Assembly: GCF_947496875.1 (NCBI RefSeq)
Contig: NZ_CANMEH010000011.1
Coordinates: 28,930 to 92,929, forward strand
DNA: 64,000 nt
Direction of reading: 5' to 3'
Source of the DNA: an uncultured Paracoccus sp.
GTDB taxonomy: Bacteria > Pseudomonadota > Alphaproteobacteria > Rhodobacterales > Rhodobacteraceae
The notes under the pieces were generated by a model. That model saw only the letters and a list, made by a program, of their open reading frames with translations, had not been told where the DNA came from and searched no databases. Within the stretch, counting starts at the first letter, position 1; the number at the start of each line of letters is the position of its first letter. The position numbers were made by a program, and so were the translations under genes. Positions 1-9,681 of this stretch are shown here, one piece after another.

Positions 1-764
1 TTGCCCGTGGGGTGGGCCAGCATGTGCGCGATCTGACCGGCACGGTGCCGTTCTGGTGTCCGGTGAACGAGATCAGCTTCTTCGCCTGGGCGGGGGGCGA
101 CGCGCGCTACCTGAACCCGTTCGCCGCCGGCCGTGGCTACGAGCTGAAGGTCCAGCTGGCGCGCGCCTATCTCGCCGCCGCTGCCGAGCTGCGCGACGTC
201 GATCCCCGTGCACGGCTGGTGATGGCCGAGCCGCTGATCGCGATCCACCACGCCGACTGGACCGGGCGCCCGCTGTGGGAGGCGCAGGGCTGGCACGACG
301 CACAGTTCCAGGCGTTCGACCTAGTGTCGGGCCGTATCTGGCCGCAGATCGGCGGCGAGCCGGGCTTTCTGGACCTCGTGGGACTCAACTACTACTTCAA
401 CAATCAGTGGATCCACGGTGGCCGGCCTGTCGACGTCGACGACGTCATCTACCGCCCCCTGTCCGACCTGCTGGTCGAGGTTGCCGCCCGCTATGACCGG
501 CCGCTGCTGATCGCCGAGACCGGGACCGAGGGCGACAGGCGCGCCGCGTGGTTCCGCTACGTGGCGGCCGAGGCCGAGCGGGCGCGGGTCCGGGGCGCGC
601 GGGTCGAAGGCATATGCCTCTATCCGATCGCCAATCATCCCGGTTGGGACGACGACCGGCTGTGCCCGAACGGCCTGCTGGGGCACCAGCCCCAGCCCGG
701 CGGCCGCGAGGTTCACCTGCCCCTGGCACAGGAGCTTCGCCGGCATCAGCGGCAGCGCCGCTGA
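1..764 (+). CDS. glycoside hydrolase, clan GH-A (GH1-like), 3' part
   Basis: The reading frame is open from the first base of the window, so the N-terminus is outside. The visible ~253 residues carry a PVNE segment near the start and LIAETGTEG near the end. These match the acid/base Glu and nucleophile Glu positions of clan GH-A retaining beta-glycosidases such as GH1 beta-glucosidases. LVGLNYYFNN between them fits the GH1 barrel. The substrate cannot be told from sequence. It converges on phoB with 56 bp between them, which hold nothing recognisable. Confidence 0.65.
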   Translation, partial: ARGVGQHVRDLTGTVPFWCPVNEISFFAWAGGDARYLNPFAAGRGYELKVQLARAYLAAAAELRDVDPRARLVMAEPLIAIHHADWTGRPLWEAQGWHDAQFQAFDLVSGRIWPQIGGEPGFLDLVGLNYYFNNQWIHGGRPVDVDDVIYRPLSDLLVEVAARYDRPLLIAETGTEGDRRAAWFRYVAAEAERARVRGARVEGICLYPIANHPGWDDDRLCPNGLLGHQPQPGGREVHLPLAQELRRHQRQRR

Positions 765-820
765 TCGCCCTCGGTCGTTGTGCGACGTCGTTGTGGATGG
801 CGCCGGATCCGCCCGCGGCG

Positions 821-1513
821 TCAGCCGAGCGAGTAGCCGGTGCCCCGGACCGTCCGCACCGGGTTCGCCCCGCCATGCGCCATCAACGCCTTGCGCAGCC
901 GGCCGACATGGACGTCGATGGTGCGCATGTCGACATAGATATCGCGCCCCCAGACCCGGTCCAGCAGCTGTTCGCGGGTCCAGACCCGGCCGGGCCGTTC
1001 CATCAGGGTGGACAGCAACCGGAATTCGGTCGGGCCCAGATGCACCTGCTGGCCGCCCCGGAACACGCGATGCTCGCCCGCGTCCAGGAGGATGTCCTGA
1101 AACGACAGCCGCTCGCCCATGGTCGCCGGACGGGTGCGGCGCAGCTGCGTGCGCAGGCGCGCCATCAGTTCGACGACCGAATAGGGCTTGATCACATAGT
1201 CGTCTGCGCCGGTTTCCAGCCCGCGAACCCGATCGGATTCCTCGGACCGCGCCGACAGCATGATGATCGGGATCTGCCGCGTCTGGGGGTCGGCCTTGAC
1301 CCGCCGGCAGATCTCGATCCCGGACACGTTCGGCAGCATCCAGTCCAGCACGATCAGGTCGGGGTTCTCCTCCTGCACCAGCATCAGCGCCTCGTCGCCG
1401 GTCTCGGCCATGACGACCTGGAAACCCTCGGCCTCGAGATTGTATTTCAGGACCTCGCTCTGGGCGCTTTCATCCTCGACCACCAGGACGCAGGGTTGGT
1501 GCTGGCCGGTCAT
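821..1513 (-). CDS. phoB: phosphate regulon response regulator PhoB
   Basis: Two-component response regulator that binds Pho boxes when phosphate is scarce. The 230 residues hold a receiver domain (about 8-125) with the phospho-acceptor Asp57 in LIVLDWMLP and the conserved Lys109 in DYVIKPYS. An OmpR-type winged helix follows (about 135-230), ending in the usual TVRGTGYSL. The start overlaps the phoU stop by 4 bp (ATGA), so it is probably translationally coupled as the last gene of the pst operon. The partner kinase gene phoR is not in this window. Confidence 0.95.
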   Translation of the reverse strand: MTGQHQPCVLVVEDESAQSEVLKYNLEAEGFQVVMAETGDEALMLVQEENPDLIVLDWMLPNVSGIEICRRVKADPQTRQIPIIMLSARSEESDRVRGLETGADDYVIKPYSVVELMARLRTQLRRTRPATMGERLSFQDILLDAGEHRVFRGGQQVHLGPTEFRLLSTLMERPGRVWTREQLLDRVWGRDIYVDMRTIDVHVGRLRKALMAHGGANPVRTVRGTGYSLG

Positions 1514-2235
1514 GCTTGGTCGCCTTCGCCCAATCCGATCTGGCTGACACTGTCCCGCTTGGGCCGGGATTCCTCGGGCAGTTCGCCGGACACCAGATAG
1601 ATGACCTGCTCGGCGATCGAGGTGGCGTGATCGCCCATGCGCTCGATGTTCTTGGCAATGAAGTGCAGGTGCATGCAGGCAGTGATGTTGCGCGGATCCT
1701 CCATCATGTGGGTCAGGAACTCGCGGAACAGCGCGTTGTACATCTGGTCGACCTCCAGATCGCGCTGACGCACATCGGCGGCCAGCGCGGCGTCCCGGTG
1801 GACATAGCTGTCGAGCGCATCCTTCAGCATCTGGTCGACCGTGCCGGCCATCCGCCGCAGCGCCATGCCGGCGCCCTCGATCACCGGCATCTGCGCCAGG
1901 ACGTTGCTGCGCTTGGCCATGTTCTTCGCGTAGTCCCCCACCCGTTCGAGGCTGGCCGCGATCTTGATGACCGACAGCACCAGCCGCAGATCGGTGGCGG
2001 TGGGTGAGCGCAGGGCGATCAGGCGCGCGGCCTCCTCGTTCACCTGCGCTTCCAGTGCGTCGATGGCGCGGTCGCGGCGACGCACCTCCTCGGCCAGCTC
2101 GTCATCCCGGGTTTCCAGGGCCGTGCCCGCGTCGGTGATCGCCGCCTCGACCAGGCCGCCCATCTTGACGACCAGCGCCTGCACCGTCTCCAGGTCACGA
2201 TCGAAGGCAGAAAGAATGTGTCGTCCGCGGTTCAT
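1510..2235 (-). CDS. phoU: phosphate signalling protein PhoU
   Basis: Cytoplasmic all-alpha protein of 241 residues, the normal PhoU length. It links the Pst transporter to PhoR/PhoB and holds the Pho response down when phosphate is plentiful. Two repeats of a three-helix PhoU domain are visible. Each carries the metal-binding type E/D-rich helix: VGDYAKNMAKR in the first and IERMGDHATSIAEQV in the second. It lies 31 bp after pstB and overlaps phoB by 4 bp, the standard pst-phoU arrangement. Confidence 0.95.
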   Translation of the reverse strand: MNRGRHILSAFDRDLETVQALVVKMGGLVEAAITDAGTALETRDDELAEEVRRRDRAIDALEAQVNEEAARLIALRSPTATDLRLVLSVIKIAASLERVGDYAKNMAKRSNVLAQMPVIEGAGMALRRMAGTVDQMLKDALDSYVHRDAALAADVRQRDLEVDQMYNALFREFLTHMMEDPRNITACMHLHFIAKNIERMGDHATSIAEQVIYLVSGELPEESRPKRDSVSQIGLGEGDQA

Positions 2236-2266
2236 GGTGTTCCTTCCTTGCCGGGCTGCCGTGGCG

Positions 2267-3070
2267 TCAGCCGATCCGGCCGCTGATATAGCTTTCCGTC
2301 CGCGGGTCCTTCGGACGGGTGAAGATGTCGTCGGTGTCGCCGAACTCGACCAGGTTCCCCAAGTGGAAGAACGCGGTCTTCTGGCTGACCCGCGCGGCCT
2401 GCTGCATGGAATGGGTGACGATCACCACGGAAAATTCCTGCCGCAGGGCATCGATCAGTTCCTCGACCTGCGCGGTGGCGATCGGGTCGAGCGCCGAGCA
2501 CGGCTCGTCCATCAGCAGGACCTCGGGCTGGGTGGCAACCGCGCGGGCGATGCACAGCCGCTGCTGCTGTCCGCCGGACAGGCTGGTGCCCGGTTCCTGC
2601 AGGCGGTCCCTGACCTCGTCCCACAGCGCCGCATCGCGCAGCGCCCGCTCGACCACTGCGTCGGTTTCGGCCTTGTCGCGCACCAGACCGTGGATCCGCG
2701 GACCGTAGGCCACATTGTCATAGATCGACTTCGGAAACGGGTTCGGCTTCTGGAACACCATTCCGACACGGGCGCGCAGCTGCACGGGATCAAGGTCGCG
2801 GGCATAGATGTCCTGCCCGTCCAGCGTGATCAGCCCGCTGACGCGGGAACTGTCGATCGTGTCGTTCATCCGGTTGATGCAGCGCAGGAAGGTCGACTTG
2901 CCGCAGCCCGAGGGCCCGATGAAGGCCGTCACGGTGCGGTCGAGGATGTCGACGCTGACATCCCGGATCGCCTGCTTGTCGCCGTAGAAGACATTGACGT
3001 CCCTGGCCTCGACCTTGATCTGTTCGCCGGCGCCCACCTCGGCTTCCGTGCGGGTCATCACGTTCATCAT
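2267..3070 (-). CDS. pstB: phosphate ABC transporter ATP-binding protein PstB
   Basis: ATPase that powers high-affinity phosphate import through PstCA at the inner face of the membrane. In its 267 residues I see Walker [10 protein letters not shown] (52-60), the ABC signature LSGGQQQ (164-170), Walker B LLMDEP (185-190) and the switch His220 in IVTHSM. The start is the first of two adjacent Met codons; a start a few residues later cannot be excluded. It lies 16 bp after pstA and 31 bp before phoU in one operon. Confidence 0.95.
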   Translation of the reverse strand: MMNVMTRTEAEVGAGEQIKVEARDVNVFYGDKQAIRDVSVDILDRTVTAFIGPSGCGKSTFLRCINRMNDTIDSSRVSGLITLDGQDIYARDLDPVQLRARVGMVFQKPNPFPKSIYDNVAYGPRIHGLVRDKAETDAVVERALRDAALWDEVRDRLQEPGTSLSGGQQQRLCIARAVATQPEVLLMDEPCSALDPIATAQVEELIDALRQEFSVVIVTHSMQQAARVSQKTAFFHLGNLVEFGDTDDIFTRPKDPRTESYISGRIG

Positions 3071-3086
3071 GCTGTCTCCTATCGCG

Positions 3087-4385
3087 TCACCAGCGCCGCT
3101 CGAAGCGGTTGCGCAGGAAGATGGCCAGGGCGTTCATCATCACGAGGAACCCCAGCAGCACCAGGATCGCCGCCGATGTGCGCGAGGTAAAGCCCCGCTC
3201 GGGACTGTCGGCCCAGATGAAGATCTGGGTCGGCAGCGCCGTGGAGGCATCGAACGGCGTGGCGGGGGTGCTGGTGACGAATGCGTTCATGCCGATCAGC
3301 AGCAGCGGCGCGGTTTCACCCAGTGCCTGCGCCAGGCCGATGATGGTCCCCGTGAGGATGCCCGGCATCGCCAGCGGCAGGACATGGCCGAAGACCACCT
3401 GCTGTTTCGACGCCCCGACCCCCAGCGCCGCCTCGCGGATCGACGGCGGCACCGCCTTCAGCGCGTTGCGCGCCGCGATGATGATGGTGGGCAGCGTCAT
3501 CAGCGCCAGGGTCAGGCCGCCCACGAAGGGCGCCCCGCGCGGCATCCCGAACCAGCCCAGGAACACCGCAAGCGCCAGCAGGCCGAACACGATCGAGGGC
3601 ACCGCGGCGAGGTTGTTGATGTTGACCTCGATGACGTCGGACAGGCGGTTCCGGGGCGCGAATTCCTCGAGATAGATGGCCGCGCCGATCCCCAGGGGAA
3701 AGCTGATCAGGAAGCAGATCAGCAGCGCGTAGGCCGATCCCACGATCGCGCCCTTGAGGCCGGCGAGTTCGGGAAACCGCGAATCGTTCGCCGTCACCAG
3801 GGCCCAGTTCAGCGGCTTGCTGATCAGGCCCTGCTCCTCCAGCGCCCGGAAATTCGCGATCTCGACATCGGACAGGCGCCGCGTCTCTGCGGCGGACGTC
3901 GTGTCCACCTGACCCTTGGCCAGCTGGTCGTAGGGGTCGGACACAGGAACTCGGATCCGCACCTCGTTCCCGATCAGCCCGGGGTCGGCCACGACCTTGT
4001 CGCGCACCACGAACTGCGCCTGGTTGGACAGGATCTTGGAGAGCGCTCGTTGTTCCGTGGTGTCCGCCTCGGGGAACGTCTCGGACATGGCGGCCGCAAT
4101 GACCCGGCGATAATTGCCCTTGGCCGGATCGGCCGGATCCACGTGCTCGGCCGCCACCGGAACGTTTAGCGTGATGTGGGTCTGGCGGAACGCCAGCGAG
4201 CCTTGCGAGATCAGCGTCCACAGCAGGATGCCCAGCATCAGGAACGCCAGGAGGATCGCCCCCAGCCCGACGACGCGCAGCACCGTCTCGGACCGGCGGC
4301 GTCGGGCGACGTTGGCGCGGGCGCGTGGGCTGGCCCAGTCATGGCCACGGGACTGCAGGTCGGCGGGAAGGTCGGTCTGGGTCAT
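3087..4385 (-). CDS. pstA: phosphate ABC transporter permease PstA
   Basis: Membrane permease of the Pst system. At 432 residues it is much longer than the E. coli protein (about 296) because of an N-terminal part. That part holds one membrane segment (about 34-60) followed by a large soluble loop of about 150 residues, as is usual for alphaproteobacterial PstA. The C-terminal 220 residues contain the MetI-like permease with the EAA-type loop ([16 protein letters not shown]) that contacts PstB. It is separated from pstC by 9 bp and from pstB by 16 bp. Confidence 0.92.
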   Translation of the reverse strand: MTQTDLPADLQSRGHDWASPRARANVARRRRSETVLRVVGLGAILLAFLMLGILLWTLISQGSLAFRQTHITLNVPVAAEHVDPADPAKGNYRRVIAAAMSETFPEADTTEQRALSKILSNQAQFVVRDKVVADPGLIGNEVRIRVPVSDPYDQLAKGQVDTTSAAETRRLSDVEIANFRALEEQGLISKPLNWALVTANDSRFPELAGLKGAIVGSAYALLICFLISFPLGIGAAIYLEEFAPRNRLSDVIEVNINNLAAVPSIVFGLLALAVFLGWFGMPRGAPFVGGLTLALMTLPTIIIAARNALKAVPPSIREAALGVGASKQQVVFGHVLPLAMPGILTGTIIGLAQALGETAPLLLIGMNAFVTSTPATPFDASTALPTQIFIWADSPERGFTSRTSAAILVLLGFLVMMNALAIFLRNRFERRW

Positions 4386-4394
4386 GGGTCCGCC

Positions 4395-5771
4395 TCAGTC
4401 GTAGAGTTCGCGGTATTTGCGGACGATCCGCAGCGCGAGGATGTTGATGGCGAGGGTGACGAGGAACAGCATCAGCCCCAGGGCAAATGCCGCCAGCGTC
4501 TTGGGACTGTCGAACTCGGTATCGCCGACCAGCAGGGTGACGATCTGGACCGTGATCGTCGTCACGCTGTCCAGCGGGTTGATGGTCATGCTGGCCATCA
4601 GGCCCGCGGCCATGACGACGATCATCGTTTCCCCTATCGCGCGGCTGACAGCCAGCAACACGCCCCCCGCGATGCCGGGAATGGCGGCGGGGAACAGGAC
4701 CTTCGTCACGGTTTCCGACCGTGTCGCGCCCAGCGCAAGGCTGCCGTCGCGAAGGCTGCGGGGAACGGCAGCCAGCGCATCGTCGGCGAAGGACGAAATG
4801 AACGGGATCAGCATGATCGCCATCACCCCGCCCGCCGCCAGGGCGGTATTGGGCGCAACCGGAATCCCCAGGGCGGCGCCGGCCGCCCGCAGCGCCGGCG
4901 CGACGGTGAGGATCGCGAAGAAGCCGTAGACCACGGTCGGGATGCCGGCCAGGATCTCGAGGATCGGCTTTGCCACCGCCCTGAACCGGGTGCTGGCAAA
5001 CTCGTTCAGATAGATCGCGCTCATCAGCCCGATGGGCACGGAAATGGTGATCGCAACCACGGTGATGACCAGCGTGCCCAGCAGGACGGGAATCCAGCCG
5101 AACGCGCCCTCGGCCGCAACCTGGTCGGCACGGATCGGCATCTGCGGCTCCCACCGGGTGCCGAACAGGAACTCGGTCACCGGCACCATGCTGAAGAAAC
5201 GCAGCGATTCGAAGACCAGCGACAGGACGATCCCCACCGTGACGAAGATCGCCACGACCGCACAGGACAGCATCAGCCCCAGTACGATCCGCTCGACGCC
5301 CTGGCGGGCCCGGAACTCGGCCGATACCCGCGACCGCGAAAACACCAGCGCCGCAGCCATCAGGCCGGTCAGCACGGTCAGCAGCAGCCAGCCGGCGCGG
5401 CCTTGCAGGCTGTTCATCCGCTCGGCCGCCTCCAGCTTCCACGGGTCGGGGGTGCCGAACACGCGTCCGCCGGCAATCGACCGGATCTCAGCCTGAATCA
5501 GCTGAACGGCGCCGGAATCCAGCCCCTCCAGCGTGCCTGCGGGCAGCCCGTTCATGACCATGCGCTCAATGACAACCGGCTGCAGGACGAGCCACAGCAG
5601 GATCAGCAGCAGCGCCGGGACCATGATCAGCAGCAGCGAATACAGCCCGTGGAAGCCCGCCAGCGAATGCAGGCGGGTTCCGCCGGACCGGATCGCCAGT
5701 GCGGCCTGCCGATTCACGAGATATCCCGTGATCGACGCAAGAAACAGCATCAGAAAGGCTATGGCGATCAT
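4395..5771 (-). CDS. pstC: phosphate ABC transporter permease PstC
   Basis: Second Pst permease subunit, 458 residues. An N-terminal hydrophobic helix (residues 1-20) and a second segment (about 48-68) precede a loop, and another helix follows near 130-150. The MetI-type core occupies about residues 190-450, with the EAA-like loop LRDGSLALGATRSETVTKVL. As with PstA, the extended N-terminus is typical of Rhodobacterales. It is 73 bp downstream of pstS, a gap that holds a strong hairpin. Confidence 0.92.
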   Translation of the reverse strand: MIAIAFLMLFLASITGYLVNRQAALAIRSGGTRLHSLAGFHGLYSLLLIMVPALLLILLWLVLQPVVIERMVMNGLPAGTLEGLDSGAVQLIQAEIRSIAGGRVFGTPDPWKLEAAERMNSLQGRAGWLLLTVLTGLMAAALVFSRSRVSAEFRARQGVERIVLGLMLSCAVVAIFVTVGIVLSLVFESLRFFSMVPVTEFLFGTRWEPQMPIRADQVAAEGAFGWIPVLLGTLVITVVAITISVPIGLMSAIYLNEFASTRFRAVAKPILEILAGIPTVVYGFFAILTVAPALRAAGAALGIPVAPNTALAAGGVMAIMLIPFISSFADDALAAVPRSLRDGSLALGATRSETVTKVLFPAAIPGIAGGVLLAVSRAIGETMIVVMAAGLMASMTINPLDSVTTITVQIVTLLVGDTEFDSPKTLAAFALGLMLFLVTLAINILALRIVRKYRELYD

Positions 5772-5807
5772 CGAAGCAGCTTCCGTGTCGGGTCCGAACG
5801 GGATGTG

Positions 5808-5839
5808 GGCCGCCCCGCCCGGACGGGACGGGGCGGGCC
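5808..5839 (-). promoter_or_regulatory. GC-rich hairpin between pstS and pstC
   Basis: Just after the pstS stop, GGCCGCCCC (5808-5816) can pair with GGGGCGGGCC (5830-5839), with one bulge and a 13-nt loop. No T-run follows on the transcribed strand. Position and form suit an mRNA 3'-end protector or partial attenuator, giving more PstS than permease, as known for other binding-protein transport operons. That role is inference. Confidence 0.45.
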
Positions 5840-5844
5840 GGAGG

Positions 5845-6891
5845 TCACTCGGTAATCTCTACCGGGGTGGCGGACTGGATGTCGTCCTGCAGCTTGGTGC
5901 GCTCGTCGTCGCCCAGCGCCACGAGGCCACGTTCCGCCAGATAGCCGTCGCTGGCCAGCGCGTCTTCGGCGACATAGGCGTTCACGAACTCGTCGAGATT
6001 CGGGATCACCCCCCGATGCGCGTTCTTGACGTAGAAATACAGCGGCCGCGACAACGGATAGGACCCGTCGGCAATGGTCTCGGTCTGCGGCTCGACGCCG
6101 TCGATCTTGACGCCCTTCAGCTTGTCCATGTTCTCGAACAGGAACGAGTAGCCAAAGATGCCCAGCGCGTTCGGGTCCGATTCCAGCCGCTGCACGATCA
6201 GGTTGTCGTTCTCGCCGGCTTCGATGAAGGGCCCGTCCGTGCGCATCCGCGAACAGTTCTCGGCCACCCAATCCTCGTTGCCGGATTCTTCGGCGATCGT
6301 CGCGATCTCGTCGATCTGCTCGCAGCCGGCATGCATCGCCAGCTCCACAAAAGCGTCGCGGGTGCCCGAGGTGGGCGGCGGGCCCAGCACGATGATCTCG
6401 GTGTCGGGCAGCGACGGATCGATATCCGACCACTTCGTATGGGGATTCGGCACCATCTGACCGTCAACCGGAACCTCGGCCGCCAGTGCCTGGAAGATCT
6501 GCGCCAGCGTCAGATTCCAGTCGGTCTCGTTCGCGCGCGAACCGGCGATCGACAGCCCGTCATAGCCGATCAGCGCTTCGGACACGTCCGTCACGCCGTT
6601 CTGCTGGCAAAGGTCGTACTCGGATTTCTTCATCCGACGCGACGCGCCGGTCAGGTCCGGGTGCTGTTCGCCGATGCCGCCGCAGAAGATCTGCATGCCG
6701 CCGCCGGTGCCGGTGGATTCGACGATGGGGGCCGGTGCCCCGGTCTGGTTGGAAAACTCCTCGGCCACCGCCTGGGTATAGGGGAACACGGTCGACGAAC
6801 CGACGATGCGGATCTGGTCGCGGGCGGCCGCCGCGGTCGCGGACAGCGCGACGACCGCCAGCGCGGAAACGGTGATCTTCATCCTGGTCAT
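5845..6891 (-). CDS. pstS: phosphate ABC transporter substrate-binding protein PstS
   Basis: Periplasmic phosphate receptor, 348 residues from the chosen start. That ATG at 6891 has AGGAG 6 nt upstream; an open extension to 6945 lacks such a site. The N-terminus MTRMKITVSALAVVALSATA is a Sec signal peptide with cleavage expected around AAA-RD. Ligand-binding signatures are VGSSTVFPYT near the mature N-terminus, TGGGMQIF and TSGTRDAF. It is first in the operon, with a Pho-box-like array 55-83 bp upstream. Related PstS-like proteins such as SphX exist, but the context makes PstS firm. Confidence 0.95.
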   Translation of the reverse strand: MTRMKITVSALAVVALSATAAAARDQIRIVGSSTVFPYTQAVAEEFSNQTGAPAPIVESTGTGGGMQIFCGGIGEQHPDLTGASRRMKKSEYDLCQQNGVTDVSEALIGYDGLSIAGSRANETDWNLTLAQIFQALAAEVPVDGQMVPNPHTKWSDIDPSLPDTEIIVLGPPPTSGTRDAFVELAMHAGCEQIDEIATIAEESGNEDWVAENCSRMRTDGPFIEAGENDNLIVQRLESDPNALGIFGYSFLFENMDKLKGVKIDGVEPQTETIADGSYPLSRPLYFYVKNAHRGVIPNLDEFVNAYVAEDALASDGYLAERGLVALGDDERTKLQDDIQSATPVEITE

Positions 6892-7219
6892 GGCAGGCTC
6901 CTGCATTGAAAGGGTCTCGTCCCTGCGCCCTCCTAGCGGGTGCATATGTCAGTTCCGTGACGATTTCGTCACATTCGAGCGGTCGCTGCGGGCGGTGCCC
7001 CCTTTGGTCGGCGTGACACTGCGCCGCGTCCGGCCAGCTTGCCGCCACCCGCATCTGCGGGCAAGCTGCTCTCGCCCCCCGGGAACGACCGGATCCGCAA
7101 GCTTGTCCATAGGATGCGTGCGACGGCAGAAATGTGCTGCACCACCGCACCGTCGGTGCGGCGACATGGCGGGCGCCCACGGCAGTGATCGTCCGGTGGG
7201 CTGAAGGGACGAGGCGACG
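6892..7219. promoter_or_regulatory. divergent intergenic region pstS / devB-like, with Pho-box-like array
   Basis: This 328-bp gap separates pstS (minus) from the exporter operon (plus). Read on the pstS strand, three 7-mers with exact 11-bp periodicity lie at 6946-6974: ATGTGAC, TCGTCAC and CTGACAT, each pair separated by 4 bp. The Pho box is a CTGTCAT-like 7-mer repeated every 11 bp, and the last two match it at 5 and 6 of 7 positions. The middle part is also a perfect inverted repeat, GTGACGA-TT-TCGTCAC (6957-6972). I see no clear sigma-70 promoter or other structure in the rest. Confidence 0.5.
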
Positions 7220-8512
7220 ATGAGCGATACCCCTGACCTGCCCCTGCGCGTCACCCGTACCCCGGAACCGGTGCCGCCGTCCGCCGGGGGACGACGCGCG
7301 CCGCGGCGCTGGCGCTGGCTGATGCTGCTGCCGCTGGTGCCGGTGCCGGTGCTGCTGCTGAGCGGGGCCGTGATCGGGATGTATTTCCAGCCCCCGGGAC
7401 TGCGGCTGGTGTTTGACCGTACCGGGCTGATTCCTGGCGCGGGGTCCAGCGCACCGATCGCCCTGCCGCCCGAGATAGATCTGCCGCCGGCGGTCGTCGA
7501 GACCATCGTTCCAACCGACGTCATGGGCCTGGCCCGTCTGATCCCGCGCGGCGACGTGATCACGGTGGCGCCGCCCTATGGCGCGGGGGATGCCCGGATC
7601 GCGACGCTGCCGGTGGCCGAGGGGGATCGCGTCGACCAGGGCCAGATCATTGCCACGCTTGACAACCGGCCCTTCCTTGAAAGCGCGCTTCTGACTGCCC
7701 GGGCCGAGGTCGCGGTGCGAGAGGCCGCACTGGTCCAGACACGCGCGGGTGTCGCGGCGTCGCGTGACGAGGCGCAGGCGGCGCTGGACCAGGCACGCGC
7801 CGCCGCAGTCGAGGCGCAGGCGGAGTTCGACCGGACCCGGGCCCTGTCCCAGCGGGGGGTCGCGACCCAGGCCGCCCTGGACGTGGCCGAGGCGAACCGC
7901 AGTCAGGCCACCCTTGCGGTCGCCAAGGCCGAGGCCACCCTGAACCGCTTTGCCGCGGGCGACGCCGAAACCCAGCCGGACGTTATCGTCGCCAGCCGCA
8001 ACCTGGATGCAGCCCGTGCGGCGCTGACCCGGGCCGAGGCCGATCTGGCCCGGGCCGAGGTGCGTGCCCCGATCGCGGGGACCATCCTGTCGGTGGATAC
8101 GCGGCCCGGCGAACGCCCGCCCGCGGCCGGCATTCTGACGATGGGCGATACCGGTCAGATGATGGCCGAGGTCGAGGTCTATCAGGACCGGATCGCCCGC
8201 GTCGCCCCGGGGCAGCCGGTCGAGCTGCTGGCGATGGCGATCGGCCAGACGCTGCACGGCCGGGTGTCACGGATCGGCCTGACCGTGGGCCGGCAGGGGC
8301 TGCTGCCCGACGACATCGCCGCCAACACGGATGCCCGCGTCGTCGAGGTCGAGGTGGAACTCGACCCCGAAAGCAGCGCCGTCGCCGCCCGCTATACTCA
8401 TCTGGAGGTCGTGGCGCGCATCCAGACGGCGGCAGCCGGTTTCGGGGCCATGGGTGAGAATGCCAGCGACCCGCAGGCCGTGTCGCCCGTGCGGATGCCG
8501 GCGGACAGATGA
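7220..8512 (+). CDS. HlyD/DevB-type membrane fusion protein of an ABC exporter
   Basis: Periplasmic adaptor of 430 residues. One membrane anchor lies at about 33-56 after a basic cytoplasmic tail. A biotinyl-lipoyl-like half follows (VAEGDRVDQGQIIATLDNRP), then an Ala/Glu-rich coiled-coil hairpin (about 150-285). The second lipoyl half, RAPIAGTILSVDTRPGE, and a beta-barrel close the protein. This order fits the DevB branch that works with DevC/DevA. The stop overlaps the next start by 4 bp. Members of this family export glycolipids or other envelope material with an outer-membrane channel; the substrate here is unknown. Confidence 0.82.
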   Translation: MSDTPDLPLRVTRTPEPVPPSAGGRRAPRRWRWLMLLPLVPVPVLLLSGAVIGMYFQPPGLRLVFDRTGLIPGAGSSAPIALPPEIDLPPAVVETIVPTDVMGLARLIPRGDVITVAPPYGAGDARIATLPVAEGDRVDQGQIIATLDNRPFLESALLTARAEVAVREAALVQTRAGVAASRDEAQAALDQARAAAVEAQAEFDRTRALSQRGVATQAALDVAEANRSQATLAVAKAEATLNRFAAGDAETQPDVIVASRNLDAARAALTRAEADLARAEVRAPIAGTILSVDTRPGERPPAAGILTMGDTGQMMAEVEVYQDRIARVAPGQPVELLAMAIGQTLHGRVSRIGLTVGRQGLLPDDIAANTDARVVEVEVELDPESSAVAARYTHLEVVARIQTAAAGFGAMGENASDPQAVSPVRMPADR

Positions 8513-9681
8513 CCTGGCTGCTGACCCGGCTGTTCGGACGGCTGCCGATCGGATGGCTGCAACTGACCCATAACCGGGCCAGGCTGATCGCCGCGCTTGC
8601 CGGTGTCGCGTTCGCCAACGTGCTGGTCTTTGTCCAGCTGGCGATCATGGGGTCGATGTCGATCGCGACCGGGCAGCCCTATGGGTTCTTTGATGCGCGG
8701 GTCATGATCTCGGCCTCCGATGCAGAATCGCTGACCGACGGCAGCAACGTGGCGCGTCAGTGGCTGTTCCAGGCGCTGGCCCACCCCGCTGTGACCGACG
8801 GCATGCCGCTGTTCGTGGGCAATGTCACGATCCAGCGCGGCGGCAGCACCATGTCGCTGACCACCTTCGGCGTGGACCCGACCCGACCCGGCTTTCTGTC
8901 CACGTCGGTGAGGCCTGCCGCCGAGCTGCTCGCGCTGCCCGATTCCGGTATCCTCGACGGCCGGACCCGGGGCTTGGGGGCCGACGAGGCCGCGACCATC
9001 GGGCCGTCCTCGCCGGCGAGCTTCGAGATCCGGGGCCGCACGCTGACCATCTATGACACGTTCGTGGGTGGCGGCGGCTTCGGGGTGGACGGGTTCCTGA
9101 TCGTGTCGGACCAGACCTTCATGAAACTGGTCCAGGGACGCCAGAGCGCGGCGCCCGACCACGTGCTGCTGTCGCTCGCCCCCGGCGCCGACCCGGCTAC
9201 CGTGGCGGCCGATCTGCAGCGGATGATCTCGGATCAGTCCCTGCGGATCAGACCCTATGACCAGGCCCGCGCCGAGGACATCGCCTATCAGCAGACGCGG
9301 CGTCCCACCGGGGTGATCTTCGGCTTCGGCGTCGTGATCGGCATCCTGGTGGGGCTGGTCATCGTCTATCAGGTCCTGTCGACCGACGTCGCCGATCACA
9401 TCCGGGAATACGCGACATTCAAGGCGATGGGGTACCGCCAGCGCTTCCTGCTGGGGATCGTGCTGGAAGAGGCGCTGATCCTTGCCGCGATGGGGGCGGT
9501 GCCGGGCTATCTGGTCGCGCGGGTTCTGATCGGCGCGATGCGCAAGGTCACCAACCTGCCGCTGGAGCTTAGCCTCCAGACCGGGCTCGGCGTCTTTGTC
9601 GGCACGGTGCTGGCCTGCGCGCTGTCGGGGGCGCTGGCAACCCGACGGCTGGCTTCGGCCGACCCGGCCGAGCTGTTCTGA
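8509..9681 (+). CDS. DevC-type ABC exporter permease (FtsX/MacB-like)
   Basis: Membrane permease of 390 residues. It has one N-terminal helix (about 20-45), a large periplasmic domain (about 50-260), then three C-terminal helices (about 267-290, 315-340, 360-380). This is the topology of FtsX/MacB/DevC mechanotransmission exporters, not of ordinary importers. It ends ATRRLASADPAELF, a usual end for this family. ATGA overlaps join it to the adaptor before and the ATPase after, indicating a single translationally coupled tripartite exporter. Confidence 0.82.
   Translation: MTWLLTRLFGRLPIGWLQLTHNRARLIAALAGVAFANVLVFVQLAIMGSMSIATGQPYGFFDARVMISASDAESLTDGSNVARQWLFQALAHPAVTDGMPLFVGNVTIQRGGSTMSLTTFGVDPTRPGFLSTSVRPAAELLALPDSGILDGRTRGLGADEAATIGPSSPASFEIRGRTLTIYDTFVGGGGFGVDGFLIVSDQTFMKLVQGRQSAAPDHVLLSLAPGADPATVAADLQRMISDQSLRIRPYDQARAEDIAYQQTRRPTGVIFGFGVVIGILVGLVIVYQVLSTDVADHIREYATFKAMGYRQRFLLGIVLEEALILAAMGAVPGYLVARVLIGAMRKVTNLPLELSLQTGLGVFVGTVLACALSGALATRRLASADPAELF

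Noticed and set aside
4176..5855. Long open frame antisense to pstA/pstC
   Set aside because: It is a Gln/Arg/His-rich shadow frame opposite well-supported membrane permeases, with no recognisable domain.
7556..7563. GTGATCAC inside the devB-like gene (and another in mmsB at about 46008)
   Set aside because: These are single copies within coding sequence without a second site 21 bp away, consistent with chance; they do not belong to the sdh/suc element.
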